DNA of 64,000 nucleotides. Origin: Acidobacteriota bacterium. Its GTDB lineage: Bacteria > Acidobacteriota > Terriglobia > Acidiferrales > UBA7541. The stretch spans positions 1 through 64,000 of the forward strand of contig JABCZR010000016.1 of NCBI GenBank assembly GCA_013289585.1, given 5' to 3'. Below, piece by piece: positions 17,767 to 27,488 of this stretch (the stretch's first letter is position 1; each line of letters starts with the position of its first letter). A program made the translations under genes and the position numbers. The notes under the pieces are model-generated. The model was given only the letters and a program-made list of their open reading frames with translations, was not told where the DNA came from and did not search any database.

Positions 17767-19200
17767 TCATACGGTCGAGCCCCCAGCCTGCTCGAAGGCG
17801 TGTGCCAGTTGCAGGATTCGAGCTTCGCAAAATGCTGGACCAAAGATTTGCAACCCGACGGGAAGCTCGCCGTCAACTTTTCCGCATGGCACGGAAATGC
17901 CGGGAACTCCCGCCAGTGATCCCGTAACTGTATATATATCAGCAAGATACATCTGGAGGGGATCGGCGGTCCGCTCGCCCAGCCTGAATGCGGTGACCGG
18001 TGATGTCGGCGTCAGGATTGCTTCCACCTTATTGAATGCGTCTCGGAAATCTTGCGCAATCAGCGAGCGTACTTTCTGCCCCTTCAGGTAGTAGGCGTCG
18101 TAGTAGCCGGCCGAAAGCACGTATGTGCCAAGCACGATGCGGCGCTTTACTTCCGGGCCAAATCCCGCGCCGCGCGTTTTACGATACATGGCCAGCAGGG
18201 AATCATCTTCGATGCGCAGCCCGTAGCGCACCCCATCATAGCGCGCCAGGTTGGAACTGGCCTCCGCCGTGGCGATGATGTAGTAGGCGGCAATCGCATA
18301 ATCTGTATGAGGCATGCGTATTTCCACTAGTTCGCAACCCAGCCTCTTGTAGATTTCGATGCCCGCCTCGATCTTCTTGCGAACGGCTGCATCCATGCCC
18401 TCGGCGAAATACTCTTTTGGAATGCCCAGCCGGAGTCCCTTCACCGGTTTCACGATTTCAGTCTGGTAATTGGGGACCGGAGCGGTCGTCGAAGTCGAAT
18501 CGTGCGGGTCCCGCCCGGCGATCACCTGCAGGATGGCGGCAACATCCTTAATGTTTGTGGCGAAAGGCCCGATGCGATCGAGAGACGACGCGAAGGCGAT
18601 CAATCCGTATCGCGAAACGCGGCCATAACTCCCCATCATGGCGGGAATTCCGCAGAAGGAGCCCGGCTGCCGAATGGAACCCCCGGTGTCTGTTCCGAGC
18701 GCCGCCACTGCCAGCCCGGCCGCCACTGCAGCCGCAGAACCGCCGCTAGAGCCGCCAGGGACGCGATCCGTCGCGTTGGGATTCTTTACTGGACCGTAGG
18801 CGGAGTTCTCATTCGAACTGCCCATGGCAAACTCGTCGCAGTTGGTCTTGCCGAGGATTACCGCGCCTGCGGCTTCGAGCCGCTCCACTGCCGTCGCATC
18901 GAACGGCGGAATGTAGTTTTCCAAAATCTTCGAGCCGCAAGTTGTCGTCGTGCCGCGCGTGCTGATCACGTCCTTGATGGCTACCGGGACGCCGGCCAGC
19001 GGCGGCAGCGGTCTTCCTTCGGCCACGAGCGCATCGATTCGGTCCGTTTGCCTCCGCGCCCGCTCCGGCGATAATGCAAGGAAAGCGTTCAGCTCTGGAT
19101 TCCGCTCTTCGATGCGCTTATAGAAATCCCCAGCCAGCTCGCGCGCCGAGATCTTCTTCGCCGCCAGCGCTTCTCTCACCCCGCCAATCGTCCAACTCAT
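17767..19200 (-). CDS. gatA: Asp/Glu-tRNA(Asn/Gln) amidotransferase subunit A
   Basis: A 477-residue amidase-signature enzyme. It releases ammonia from glutamine for conversion of Glu-tRNA(Gln) (and often Asp-tRNA(Asn)) by the GatCAB complex. The Ser-cisSer-Lys triad can be placed: K76 in GVPVAIKD, S151 in PGGSSGGS, and S175 in TDTGGSIRQP. The distances match the family. The start ATG 19200 gives MSWTIGGVREAL; a longer open frame upstream is not GatA-like. It follows gatC by 43 bp on the same strand. gatB is not in this window. Confidence 0.96.
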   Translation of the reverse strand: MSWTIGGVREALAAKKISARELAGDFYKRIEERNPELNAFLALSPERARRQTDRIDALVAEGRPLPPLAGVPVAIKDVISTRGTTTTCGSKILENYIPPFDATAVERLEAAGAVILGKTNCDEFAMGSSNENSAYGPVKNPNATDRVPGGSSGGSAAAVAAGLAVAALGTDTGGSIRQPGSFCGIPAMMGSYGRVSRYGLIAFASSLDRIGPFATNIKDVAAILQVIAGRDPHDSTSTTAPVPNYQTEIVKPVKGLRLGIPKEYFAEGMDAAVRKKIEAGIEIYKRLGCELVEIRMPHTDYAIAAYYIIATAEASSNLARYDGVRYGLRIEDDSLLAMYRKTRGAGFGPEVKRRIVLGTYVLSAGYYDAYYLKGQKVRSLIAQDFRDAFNKVEAILTPTSPVTAFRLGERTADPLQMYLADIYTVTGSLAGVPGISVPCGKVDGELPVGLQIFGPAFCEARILQLAHAFEQAGGSTV

Positions 19201-19243
19201 GCGCTTGTTTCCTGATCTCTGATCACTGATCTCTGCTTCCTCA

Positions 19244-19546
19244 CTACCTTTCAATCACCTTGGGCACCCGAAAATATGGCGGCTCCGGGTCCGGTGCATG
19301 CTTCAAGACGTCCTCGGCCACGCCGGACGGCACCACCAGATCTTCGCGCAGCGTCGCGTCTGCCGTCTGGTCGTCGGATAGCACCTGCGCCATGGGCTCG
19401 ACATTGGCGGTCTCAAGTTCATCAAGTTTGCCGATGTATTCGAGGATTTCGTCGATTTGTTTTCGGTAGCTCTCCAGCTCAGCCTCGCTCAGATCGAGAT
19501 AAGCCAGCTCCGCCACCCGCAACACATCTTCCCGGCTGATTTTCAA
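19244..19546 (-). CDS. gatC: Asp/Glu-tRNA(Asn/Gln) amidotransferase subunit C
   Basis: A 100-residue protein started at TTG 19546 with a GAGGA ribosome site 5-6 bp upstream, giving MKISREDVLRVAELAYLDLS, the typical GatC N-terminal helix. The conserved ELETANVEPMAQV and REDLVVPSG segments follow, with the C-terminal FRVPKVIE that threads into the GatA interface. The frame is open far upstream, but that stretch is an antisense reading of the neighbouring protease-like gene. gatC and gatA almost certainly form one transcript. Confidence 0.94.
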   Translation of the reverse strand: MKISREDVLRVAELAYLDLSEAELESYRKQIDEILEYIGKLDELETANVEPMAQVLSDDQTADATLREDLVVPSGVAEDVLKHAPDPEPPYFRVPKVIER

Positions 19547-19617
19547 GGATATCCTCGGCGATTCGCGATGCGCGTTCCAACAAATTCTAGCATAGCAACG
19601 CGGGCGCTCCGCGGCCC

Positions 19618-20481
19618 CTACTTCGCGGCCGGCAAAGGTTCCAATTCCATCACGCTGTGGTGCATGCTCACCATTCGCCAGAACCCTTCTGACCTGCGGC
19701 ACATGGCCATGCCCCGCCCGCGAAGCAATCCGCGCGCAAATTCGATGGTGAACTCGTATTCGTACCACACCGCCTCTCCGATGGGATGGAAGGCGCTTTC
19801 GCGAATCTCCAGCCTTGCGGCCGGCTTCTGGTGAAAGTAGCGGTCGCGGAAGTAGCCGATCACTTGCTCGCGTCCGTAAAGTTCGGTGTCCAGGCTGAAC
19901 AGAACGATCTTCGGGTCCAGGCAATCGCCGAACGACTTCTCGTCGGAATTGTTGAATGCCTCCAGGCAATGATGCATTTCACGGTGCATCTCCGCGGCAA
20001 GCTGTGAAGCCCGCTCGTCGCTCGCCGTTGTTACGTGTACGGTCTGCTTTTTCAAGTCGATGGTGGCGCCCAGCTTCCCGAGCAAATCAACGCCGAGGAT
20101 GCCGTCGATTTTCTTTCCGCAAGCGCTTCCCACTGCCGAAAGGTCCACCGCGGGCAGCTTCAGGCCAACGAATTTGGTGCTGCCGATCTCCACCTCTTCG
20201 AGTGTGACCTCCCGCGCGCTGGTGGCCAGGGTTCCGGACCACGAGGTAACCCGGACGTCGCGCGCCTTCCCTTCGGAGAAAGACTTGAGGTTCAAGAAGG
20301 ATGTCGCCGCGGTGTCCACGAGAAACCGCATCGGCTGGCCGCCAACGATAACTTCCATGACCGGCAGCGAGTCGCAGCGCTCCAGCGGAATCTCCTGGCC
20401 ACGCGCCGGGGAAGAAACCATGCCGGCTGCGGGAAACAGCAGGAAAAGCGCGGCGAAACTGGAACACCAGCGAAGTCCCAT
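19618..20481 (-). CDS. Exported retropepsin-like protein with SnoaL-like C-terminal domain
   Basis: A 287-residue protein with an N-terminal signal peptide (hydrophobic FAALFLLFPAAG). Residues about 40-160 look like one lobe of a retropepsin-type aspartyl protease: a D56-T57-A58 motif inside FLVDTAATSF and the later GILGVDLLGK. The usual motif is D-T/S-G, so the alanine at the third position makes activity uncertain. Residues about 165-287 resemble a SnoaL/NTF2-like domain. The ATG at 20481 has GAGG 5 bp upstream; GTG 20487 is an alternative. It is divergent from the TetR gene across 78 bp containing a palindrome, so TetR control is likely. Confidence 0.75.
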   Translation of the reverse strand: MGLRWCSSFAALFLLFPAAGMVSSPARGQEIPLERCDSLPVMEVIVGGQPMRFLVDTAATSFLNLKSFSEGKARDVRVTSWSGTLATSAREVTLEEVEIGSTKFVGLKLPAVDLSAVGSACGKKIDGILGVDLLGKLGATIDLKKQTVHVTTASDERASQLAAEMHREMHHCLEAFNNSDEKSFGDCLDPKIVLFSLDTELYGREQVIGYFRDRYFHQKPAARLEIRESAFHPIGEAVWYEYEFTIEFARGLLRGRGMAMCRRSEGFWRMVSMHHSVMELEPLPAAK

Positions 20482-20504
20482 GGCCACCTCGATGCTGGCA
20501 AGCC

Positions 20505-20531
20505 TAGCACAAAATACGAACGTTCGTGCTA
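20505..20531. promoter_or_regulatory. Palindromic TetR-type operator in a divergent promoter region
   Basis: The 78-bp gap between the protease-like gene (start 20481, minus) and the TetR gene (start 20560, plus) holds a perfect 12-bp palindrome, ACGAACGTTCGT, at 20516-20527. Outer TAGCAC (20505-20510) and GTGCTA (20526-20531) extend the symmetry loosely. Position and symmetry fit a TetR-family dimer site controlling both genes. This is inferred from context. Confidence 0.7.
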
Positions 20532-20559
20532 TTTATTCTTCCGTGTTAGACTTCCCCTC

Positions 20560-21216
20560 ATGGCCGCCTCCCCTCGCGCTCTCCGCAAGCCTTCTCCTCG
20601 CCCTCAGGCCCGCGGTCTCCGCACCCGCGAAGCCATCCTCCGCCGCGCCGTCAACATTGCCTCTGTCGAAGGACTCGAAGGTCTCACCGTCGGACGCCTT
20701 GCCGAGGAGCTGCGCATGAGCAAGAGCGGCCTCTTCGCCCACTTCGGTTCGAAAGAAGAGCTGCAGTTGGCCACCATCGAAACTGCCCGCCAGATTTTTA
20801 TCAATGAGATCACCTGCCCCGCGCTAGCCGCGCCCAAAGGCTTGCTCCGCCTGTGGAATCTGCTCGACCGCTGGCTCTCGCATGTCGAAAGGGAGCTCTT
20901 TGCTGGAGGGTGTTTTTTTACCGCGGCCTCTTTCGAATTTGACGGCCGCCGCGGGCCCGTGCGCGACCGCATCGCCGCGATCATGCGCGAATGGGTGGCC
21001 GTGCTCGATCGTGCCATTTGGGAAGCGCAGAAAGCCGGGCACATCAACTCGAAAGCCAGCCCGACTTTGCTCGCCCATGAAATTCAATCCATGGCCATCG
21101 GGGCGCACTGGGCCCACCAGCTCCTCGACGACCGCATGGCCTATGCGCGCGCCCGCTCCACCATGCGCGAGCGCCTGCGCAGCGTCGCCACCCCGAAGTC
21201 TCCGCGGCTCCCCTAA
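20560..21216 (+). CDS. TetR/AcrR-family transcriptional regulator
   Basis: A 218-residue repressor. The DNA-binding domain follows an arginine/proline-rich arm: TREAILRRAVNIASVEGLEG, then the helix-turn-helix VGRLAEELRMSKSGLFAHFG (about residues 45-64) and the family continuation SKEELQLATIE. The ligand-binding half is helical with several aromatic residues. The ATG at 20560 gives the normal length; the open frame further upstream runs antisense through the protease-like gene. The palindrome at 20516-20527 is the likely operator. The ligand is unknown. Confidence 0.92.
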   Translation: MAASPRALRKPSPRPQARGLRTREAILRRAVNIASVEGLEGLTVGRLAEELRMSKSGLFAHFGSKEELQLATIETARQIFINEITCPALAAPKGLLRLWNLLDRWLSHVERELFAGGCFFTAASFEFDGRRGPVRDRIAAIMREWVAVLDRAIWEAQKAGHINSKASPTLLAHEIQSMAIGAHWAHQLLDDRMAYARARSTMRERLRSVATPKSPRLP

Positions 21217-21237
21217 GCTGGCTCACTTTGCGCGAAC

Positions 21238-21873
21238 TTATTTGGTTGGTTTGGGTGCAGCCACATTTTGCTCATTTATGAAACGATGTTGCAAATTCTC
21301 ATTTGAAAACACCAATACAAAAACTCTATTGTTGACGCCGGCCCACGCGGCATCCCAATCTCGATCCCATCTGACTCTACGAAACTTCCGAGAGGATTTG
21401 GATTGATGAGATTGCTCCAGAGCCGCGAGCTTTGCATCGGACTCTCCAAGATGAGTTCCACCCACCTCTATGTTGTGAAAGTCACCGAACGACGGGCTGC
21501 TAATGGTAAGCCCATCCGGAGACATGGTGGCTGGGATTTCCTGCCCGAAAGGAACAAAGAATGTTGCGAGTATCGCGCAACGCTCATTTATACAAGCCCA
21601 CCCGAGTCTTGTTGAATTAAAATCGCCGGAGTGTTTCCATCCTGGCTCATGTAGTTTTTGCTCTAAAGTTGCAAAGGTGAGGTTCGAAGGGTTCAGGTCT
21701 TCGTCGCCCAGCGCTAAGAGTGCATTTCTCTGCGCAAGTTCATCCCCCCGACGAGGGCCGAAATCTCTCTGTAATTCAGCCCTCCATTGCTGGTCTCCGA
21801 ACAAGTTGTAGCCGAGATACAGAAGTCCAATTCCTGAGAGGATCGCGCTGAATGCCAGAATTTTCTTCGGCAT
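21238..21873 (-). CDS. Membrane-anchored hypothetical protein
   Basis: A 211-residue protein with one N-terminal transmembrane helix (KKILAFSAILSGIGLLYLGY, about residues 3-22) and a soluble domain with two nearby cysteines in ACINERCAI. I do not recognise it. ATG 21873 is preferred; GTG 21885 is in frame but has its ribosome site too close. It begins 24 bp after the ispG stop, so it may ride on that transcript. The DNA is visibly more A/T-rich than ispG or the TetR gene, which hints at a separate history. Confidence 0.65.
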   Translation of the reverse strand: MPKKILAFSAILSGIGLLYLGYNLFGDQQWRAELQRDFGPRRGDELAQRNALLALGDEDLNPSNLTFATLEQKLHEPGWKHSGDFNSTRLGWACINERCAILATFFVPFGQEIPATMSPDGLTISSPSFGDFHNIEVGGTHLGESDAKLAALEQSHQSKSSRKFRRVRWDRDWDAAWAGVNNRVFVLVFSNENLQHRFINEQNVAAPKPTK

Positions 21874-21897
21874 CAGTTCGCTCACCCTCAGGTGCGC

Positions 21898-23184
<1,287 letters not shown>

Positions 23185-23311
23185 TCCTCTTAATTCTAAC
23201 GTGATTTAGCCCTGCCGCGAAATTGGCTGTGCTCCGGAGTCATGACGCAATTCGAATATACCCCGTTCGTCTCTCGAGCCGGGACTAAGGGATATCTTCA
23301 TAGGCGGAACA

Positions 23312-23347
23312 CGGGGCCAGAGCGGCTTCGCGAACCGCTCCGCCCCG
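23312..23347. repeat. Interrupted hairpin between hydrolase and ispG
   Basis: A two-part inverted repeat: CGGGGC/GCCCCG (23312-23317/23342-23347) outside and GAGCGG/CCGCTC (23320-23325/23335-23340) inside, with loop CTTCGCGAA. It follows the 3' end of the minus-strand hydrolase gene and precedes ispG. It lacks a T-run and could be a weak terminator or an RNA-stability element. Confidence 0.5.
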
Positions 23348-23370
23348 CGAGCATTTCTGGGACTACCCTG

Positions 23371-24210
23371 TTACGCCGACGCCGAAGCTGCACCTTTCAA
23401 GAAGGCCAGTAGGTCAGTGTTGATCTGGTCCGCGTTGGTTGTGGGCATGCCATGCGGAAAGCCCGGGTAGACCTTCAGCGTTGCGTTCTTCAGTAACTTC
23501 GCGGACATCGGACCCGCGGCGGCGATGGGCACAATCTGATCGTCGTCACCGTGCATCACCAGCACAGGGATGTCGATCTTCTTCAGGTCCTCCGTGAAGT
23601 CAGTCTCCGAGAACGCCTTAATGCAGTCGTAATGGGCTTTCATGCCCCCCATCATCCCCTGCAACCACCAATGCTCACGAATGCCCTCCGAAATCTTAGC
23701 TCCCGGTCGGTTGTATCCGTAGAAGGGCAGCGTGATGTCCTTGTAGAACTGCGGCCGGTTGGCCGTGTATGCCGCCCGGAGCCCGTCGAAGACGGAGAGG
23801 GGCTGACCGGTAGGATTCTTTTCCGTTTTCAGCATGAGCGGTGGCACGGCGCTGATGAGCACCGCCTTGGCGACACGCTTGGAACCGTAACGACCGAGAT
23901 AACGGGTGACCTCACCGCCGCCAGTGGAATGCCCAACCATGATGGCGTTTTTGAGATCGAGCGCTTCGAATAGCGCCGCCAGATCGTCCGCATAGGTGTC
24001 CATCTCATTGCCGTTCCACGTTTGCCCGGAGCGACCATGACCTCGCCGGTCATGCGCAATGACGCGATAGCCATGCTGCCCGAAGAACAGCATTTGCCCG
24101 TCCCAGTCGTCCGCGGTCAGCGGCCAACCATGCGAGAAAACGATTGGCTGACCTGTTCCCCAATCCTTGTAATAAATCTGTGTGCCATCTTTCATTGTGA
24201 TCGTGCTCAT
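23371..24210 (-). CDS. Alpha/beta hydrolase, cofactor-free haloperoxidase-like
   Basis: A 279-residue alpha/beta-hydrolase-fold enzyme close to non-heme chloroperoxidases and esterases. The likely triad is S95 in the elbow GHSTGG, D224 in HGDDDQIVP, and H253 in GFPHGMP. The oxyanion segment [12 protein letters not shown] is present, as is [10 protein letters not shown]. There is no signal peptide, so it is cytoplasmic. In this family the peroxidase activity depends on carboxylate esters and the real substrate is usually unknown. The ATG at 24210 follows AGGAGG at good spacing. Confidence 0.92.
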   Translation of the reverse strand: MSTITMKDGTQIYYKDWGTGQPIVFSHGWPLTADDWDGQMLFFGQHGYRVIAHDRRGHGRSGQTWNGNEMDTYADDLAALFEALDLKNAIMVGHSTGGGEVTRYLGRYGSKRVAKAVLISAVPPLMLKTEKNPTGQPLSVFDGLRAAYTANRPQFYKDITLPFYGYNRPGAKISEGIREHWWLQGMMGGMKAHYDCIKAFSETDFTEDLKKIDIPVLVMHGDDDQIVPIAAAGPMSAKLLKNATLKVYPGFPHGMPTTNADQINTDLLAFLKGAASASA

Positions 24211-24382
24211 CTAAGAACCTCCTCGGTTGCGGTTTCCATTCAGGTTTCCTGTGCGGTTAGATGCGCGGAGTCCGAATTGTACTGCAATCTTGAACAGCTA
24301 TGTACCTCGTTCTTTCTACACCCGGCGAACCATGGGTTTGCTGGAGAAATGCCTTGAGGAAGAACTCGCGCGATAAAGTTGT

Positions 24383-24868
24383 TCAAACGGGATTGATGCG
24401 GAACCGCTTCACCGCGACAATCGTCAGAATGATGAACACCGCCATCACCACGAGCTGTGAAACCAAGAAAGGGGGCTCGGACCCTGTCGGGGCCATTCTT
24501 TTCAGAGCAGGTACCTTCTGGAAAAGCTGCGCGACCAGGACGAAGACATTGAGATACAGCGCGATCATGGCCGTTATCACGTAGGCTTTTCGCCAGGCAC
24601 CAGCCATTTGACGCATGTAGCGCGCGACAATCGCAATCGCCAGCACGATCAGCGATATCGTGCCAACTCCATGGGACGGCAAGAACTTGTGGAAGGGAAA
24701 AAGGAACCCGGTCACGCTTGTCAGCACTGTGGTGAGAAGAAAAAGCGTGGTCCAGCCGCTGAGCCGATCCCCGACAAACAGCCCGTAAGCAACCACGAAT
24801 CCCGAGAAGATCCCGACGAGACTCAGCACCACGTGCACGAAGGTGAATGTGGGCATGCCAAAGATCAT
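24383..24868 (-). CDS. Small multi-pass membrane protein
   Basis: A 161-residue very hydrophobic protein with about five transmembrane helices (roughly residues 9-30, 38-58, 68-85, 94-114, 133-153). A histidine-bearing loop FPFHKFLPSHG lies between helices 2 and 3. I do not recognise a named family; the histidines could bind heme or metal, but that is speculation. The ATG at 24868 fits. It stands alone between the hydrolase and the MarR gene, all on the minus strand, with gaps of about 170 bp on both sides. Confidence 0.75.
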   Translation of the reverse strand: MIFGMPTFTFVHVVLSLVGIFSGFVVAYGLFVGDRLSGWTTLFLLTTVLTSVTGFLFPFHKFLPSHGVGTISLIVLAIAIVARYMRQMAGAWRKAYVITAMIALYLNVFVLVAQLFQKVPALKRMAPTGSEPPFLVSQLVVMAVFIILTIVAVKRFRINPV

Positions 24869-25045
24869 GATGAGTGTCCCTTCAGACCGAGTTTTGAGAC
24901 CGGGTTGCTGCGGCGAAAACTACCATACATGCTCACCAACCGACTAGTCCATCCGAGTTCGGAACTGTTGTCGCGCGAACAGAGTAAGGCGAGGGAAGTA
25001 CGACCTCCGCATCTTTATGGCTGCAGAATTCCGTGCAGCAAATGA

Positions 25046-25558
25046 TTACAGGACAGTTGAATCAAGGGTGGCAGTTGCCACGGGAGGACCATCAGCCTGC
25101 GGTTTTTCGAGATCGACAACGACATTCGCGAGCCGTTCCAGTTCATTCCGCAGGTCGATCCAGTATGCGGATCCTACCGTCGAGACGAAACGAGCGTGAG
25201 CCTCCCGCCACGCGGGCAAGCTGCGCGCCAGAGTCCGTTCGCCCTTGGGAGTAAGAGTCAGGAAACGCTGGCGCATGGTGGAACGGTCAGAGATCGCGAT
25301 GAGCCCCTCTTTTTTCAGGAGGCGCAAACTCCTGGTGAGCGTCGTGCGATCAATTACGAGTATGTCCCCCAGCGTCCCGATGGGAACCCGCTGGTTTTTC
25401 GCGATGCCGACGAGAATGGCGAACTGTGTCGAGCGAATGCCCGATTCCTGCAGAGCCGCGTCGTACATTCGAGTCACCGCACGAGCCGTCCTTCGAAAGT
25501 TAAACGAAGCGCAGTGGCCGGTTCCAGAAAGGTCCAATTTGGAGAGTCCAGATTGCAT
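25046..25558 (-). CDS. MarR-family transcriptional regulator
   Basis: A 170-residue winged-helix repressor. The core is seen in STQFAILVGIAKNQRVPIG, the recognition segment DRTTLTRSLRLLKKEGLI (about residues 81-98), and the wing with DRSTMRQRFLTLTPKG. The ATG at 25558 is chosen. An in-frame TTG at 25591 would place the palindromic operator inside the coding region. Its promoter and a palindrome overlapping the probable transcription start lie just upstream, so autoregulation is likely. The downstream small membrane protein or the hydrolase could be a target; this is not shown. Confidence 0.92.
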   Translation of the reverse strand: MQSGLSKLDLSGTGHCASFNFRRTARAVTRMYDAALQESGIRSTQFAILVGIAKNQRVPIGTLGDILVIDRTTLTRSLRLLKKEGLIAISDRSTMRQRFLTLTPKGERTLARSLPAWREAHARFVSTVGSAYWIDLRNELERLANVVVDLEKPQADGPPVATATLDSTVL

Positions 25559-25573
25559 TTTTGCTGCTCCACG

Positions 25574-25624
25574 CTTGACTTGTATATACAAACCAAGATA
25601 TAACTACTCCCAACGAGTTGTCAA
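25574..25624 (-). promoter_or_regulatory. MarR promoter with overlapping palindromic operator
   Basis: On the minus strand a consensus -35 TTGACA (25624-25619) is followed after 16 nt by TATATC (25602-25597). Directly downstream, around the expected start site, lies a perfect 12-bp palindrome TTGTATATACAA (25580-25591). It is flanked symmetrically by CTTG (25574-25577) and CAAG (25594-25597). An operator on top of a strong promoter next to a MarR gene is a standard autorepression layout. Confidence 0.75.
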
Positions 25625-25717
25625 ATGACGGCAACGATGGCCAGGTCGGCAGCCATTCCGCGAGTGGAATAAGACCAATGTTAAATCGGTCTAATACAGG
25701 GAACAAGGGTGATTTCC

Positions 25718-26314
25718 ATGAACGCGGAACTACCACCGATATACTCGCAGGAATTCGTTAAAGGATCGAACGCCACTCCACTTCCCGCAACGCGCTATAT
25801 CCGTTTCGGGATGTTTCATCTTGACCTGCGCAGAGAAGAACTGCTCAAGAATGGAACTCGCGTCAAGCTCCAGGGTAAAGTCTATCAGGCACTCCTTGCC
25901 CTCATTGAAAAGCCGGGCGAGGTTGTGACCCGCGAAACACTGCGCATGCGCTTATGGCCTGCCAATACCCATGTGAATTACGATGCCAATGTAAATACCA
26001 CGGTCAACAAGCTGCGCCAGGTTCTGGGCGATTCCCCCGAGCAACCCGTTTTCGTGGATACGATTCCGCGCAAAGGCTACAGCTTCGTCGCCGAAATAGA
26101 ATACCTGGATCAACCCGTTGAGCAGCAGTCACCGACGACGCGACAGGAATCGCCTGCGCTGGCTGCTTCCAGGGACGATGAGTCGAAAGTAAGAGGTTTG
26201 TTTTCGCCTGTGGCTCTCTCCTCCAAATGGTTTACGGCCGGGGTGATTTCGCTCGTAGTGGCGGGTATGTTGTTCGGTGCCGCGCTCATGCTGTACGCCT
26301 ATCGCGCAGTCTAG
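25718..26314 (+). CDS. CadC/ToxR-like winged-helix membrane regulator, short form
   Basis: A 198-residue protein. Residues about 25-125 form an OmpR/PhoB-type winged helix, with the N-terminal sheet (IRFGMFHLDLRREELLKNG), the recognition segment NVNTTVNKLRQVLGD and the wing IPRKGYSFVAE. A proline/glutamine-rich linker leads to one transmembrane helix (about 172-194), and the protein stops a few residues later. Larger relatives carry TPR or WD-type sensory domains beyond the helix; this one has none. ATG 25718 is preferred over GTG 25709. The 3' end overlaps the convergent PAP2 gene by 29 bp. Confidence 0.85.
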   Translation: MNAELPPIYSQEFVKGSNATPLPATRYIRFGMFHLDLRREELLKNGTRVKLQGKVYQALLALIEKPGEVVTRETLRMRLWPANTHVNYDANVNTTVNKLRQVLGDSPEQPVFVDTIPRKGYSFVAEIEYLDQPVEQQSPTTRQESPALAASRDDESKVRGLFSPVALSSKWFTAGVISLVVAGMLFGAALMLYAYRAV

Positions 26315-27488
26315 CGGCGCGTTCGAGTTGCCATTCGAATGTGAGCGACATGGCGATAGTTACCACGCAGAGTGTCCAGGGCAGTAGCGCTGAAATCCAG
26401 AAAAAACGCACCGCGTAGCGCAGCGCGAGAAGCCATGTAAGTGTCGCGAACAACCCAAACCCCAATGCCGCCAGGCGCTGCGGCTCTCTCCACGGCGATT
26501 CGAATGAGCACAATGCTTCCATAAACAGCGCAAAAGGAAATGCCACGACCAGATCCACGAAATAATGCTCGCCGGTTCCTACTGTCGCTAGCACAGTAAG
26601 AAATAAAAAAGCAAAAGCAATTGTGCGCTCCCACCAGGAGAGCCCGCGCGAGTACCACCACACCAGCAGCACCCAAGCCATGTGCAGAGAAGGGATCGCG
26701 TTGGGCGCGCCGCTCAGCGCGATAGGTTCTGCCAGGAGACGGGCTGCCTGAGCTGGGGATAGGGGATGCCAGGGGAACGCCCGGCCGAAGACATGCACGG
26801 GGCCGAGAGCCGGCAGCATGTTGTAGAAGAGGATGCCGATGGGGCCGGTAGCAAGGAACGCCACGAAAGACGGAATGGCCTTCTCGCGCATGCGGAGAAC
26901 GCGGCCAGCGTAGATCAGTGCAATAGGGATCGGCAGGCCGATATAGAAAAGGAGCGCGGCGGCGCGCAGGTTCGGCCACAACGAAAAAGCCTGGCCCACG
27001 AGAAATGGAATTTGTACATGTAGACTGGAATCGAAGCTGAAGAGATAGAGGTCATAGACCTTGGGATGAACGGCAGATGTCCATTGGAGGAGATTATCGG
27101 CGAAATATTCCGAGATCACGAAAAGGAGGGAAGGAACGAAAGCGAGGAGGAGCAACTTGTGGTCGGCGTCTTTCGCCCATACTGTGCGCAGACCAAGGAT
27201 AAACAGGCTGCTGAATCCTGCGAACGAGAACCACGCCATGACCGCTTGTTTGAAGTGGAACAGGCGAAAGTCCACACCGGCCAGAAGAAGAGTCCCTGCC
27301 AAAAGCAGAAGAGCGTCCTGCCACGAAGGACGAACGCGAAAGTGAATGATGAGTACGCTGGCGAGAGCAAAACCGAAGAAGGCGGAGACCAGCGCTTCAT
27401 TGTAAAACGGAGCGCTGCAGCCCAGCCAGGCGAAAGCCGCTAAAAGCGGAAGCGTCAAAAGAACTTTCGTGGCGCGGGTGAGAGGCAT
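26286..27488 (-). CDS. PAP2-superfamily membrane phosphatase/phosphotransferase
   Basis: A 400-residue polytopic membrane protein with about ten hydrophobic helices. The catalytic pair of the PAP2 superfamily is visible: AIPSLHMAW (about residues 272-280) and GTGEHYFVDLV (about 316-326), with the two essential histidines and the aspartate. This spacing and the extra helices resemble the Aur1/inositol-phosphotransferase-like PAP2 subgroup rather than simple lipid phosphatases. It probably acts on a lipid phosphate or transfers a lipid head group at the membrane, but the substrate is unknown. Start ATG 27488. Confidence 0.85.
   Translation of the reverse strand: MPLTRATKVLLTLPLLAAFAWLGCSAPFYNEALVSAFFGFALASVLIIHFRVRPSWQDALLLLAGTLLLAGVDFRLFHFKQAVMAWFSFAGFSSLFILGLRTVWAKDADHKLLLLAFVPSLLFVISEYFADNLLQWTSAVHPKVYDLYLFSFDSSLHVQIPFLVGQAFSLWPNLRAAALLFYIGLPIPIALIYAGRVLRMREKAIPSFVAFLATGPIGILFYNMLPALGPVHVFGRAFPWHPLSPAQAARLLAEPIALSGAPNAIPSLHMAWVLLVWWYSRGLSWWERTIAFAFLFLTVLATVGTGEHYFVDLVVAFPFALFMEALCSFESPWREPQRLAALGFGLFATLTWLLALRYAVRFFWISALLPWTLCVVTIAMSLTFEWQLERAARLRDRRTA

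Noticed and set aside
19547-19969. Long open frame upstream of gatC suggesting a fusion protein
   Set aside because: The residues are arginine-rich and unlike any domain, and they run antisense-in-frame through the protease-like gene; TTG 19546 has a proper ribosome site.
20035-20559. Upstream extension of the TetR frame
   Set aside because: It overlaps the opposite-strand protease-like gene and the operator; ATG 20560 gives standard TetR length.
25559-25591. TTG 25591 as the MarR start
   Set aside because: It would put the palindromic operator within the coding region and has no ribosome site.
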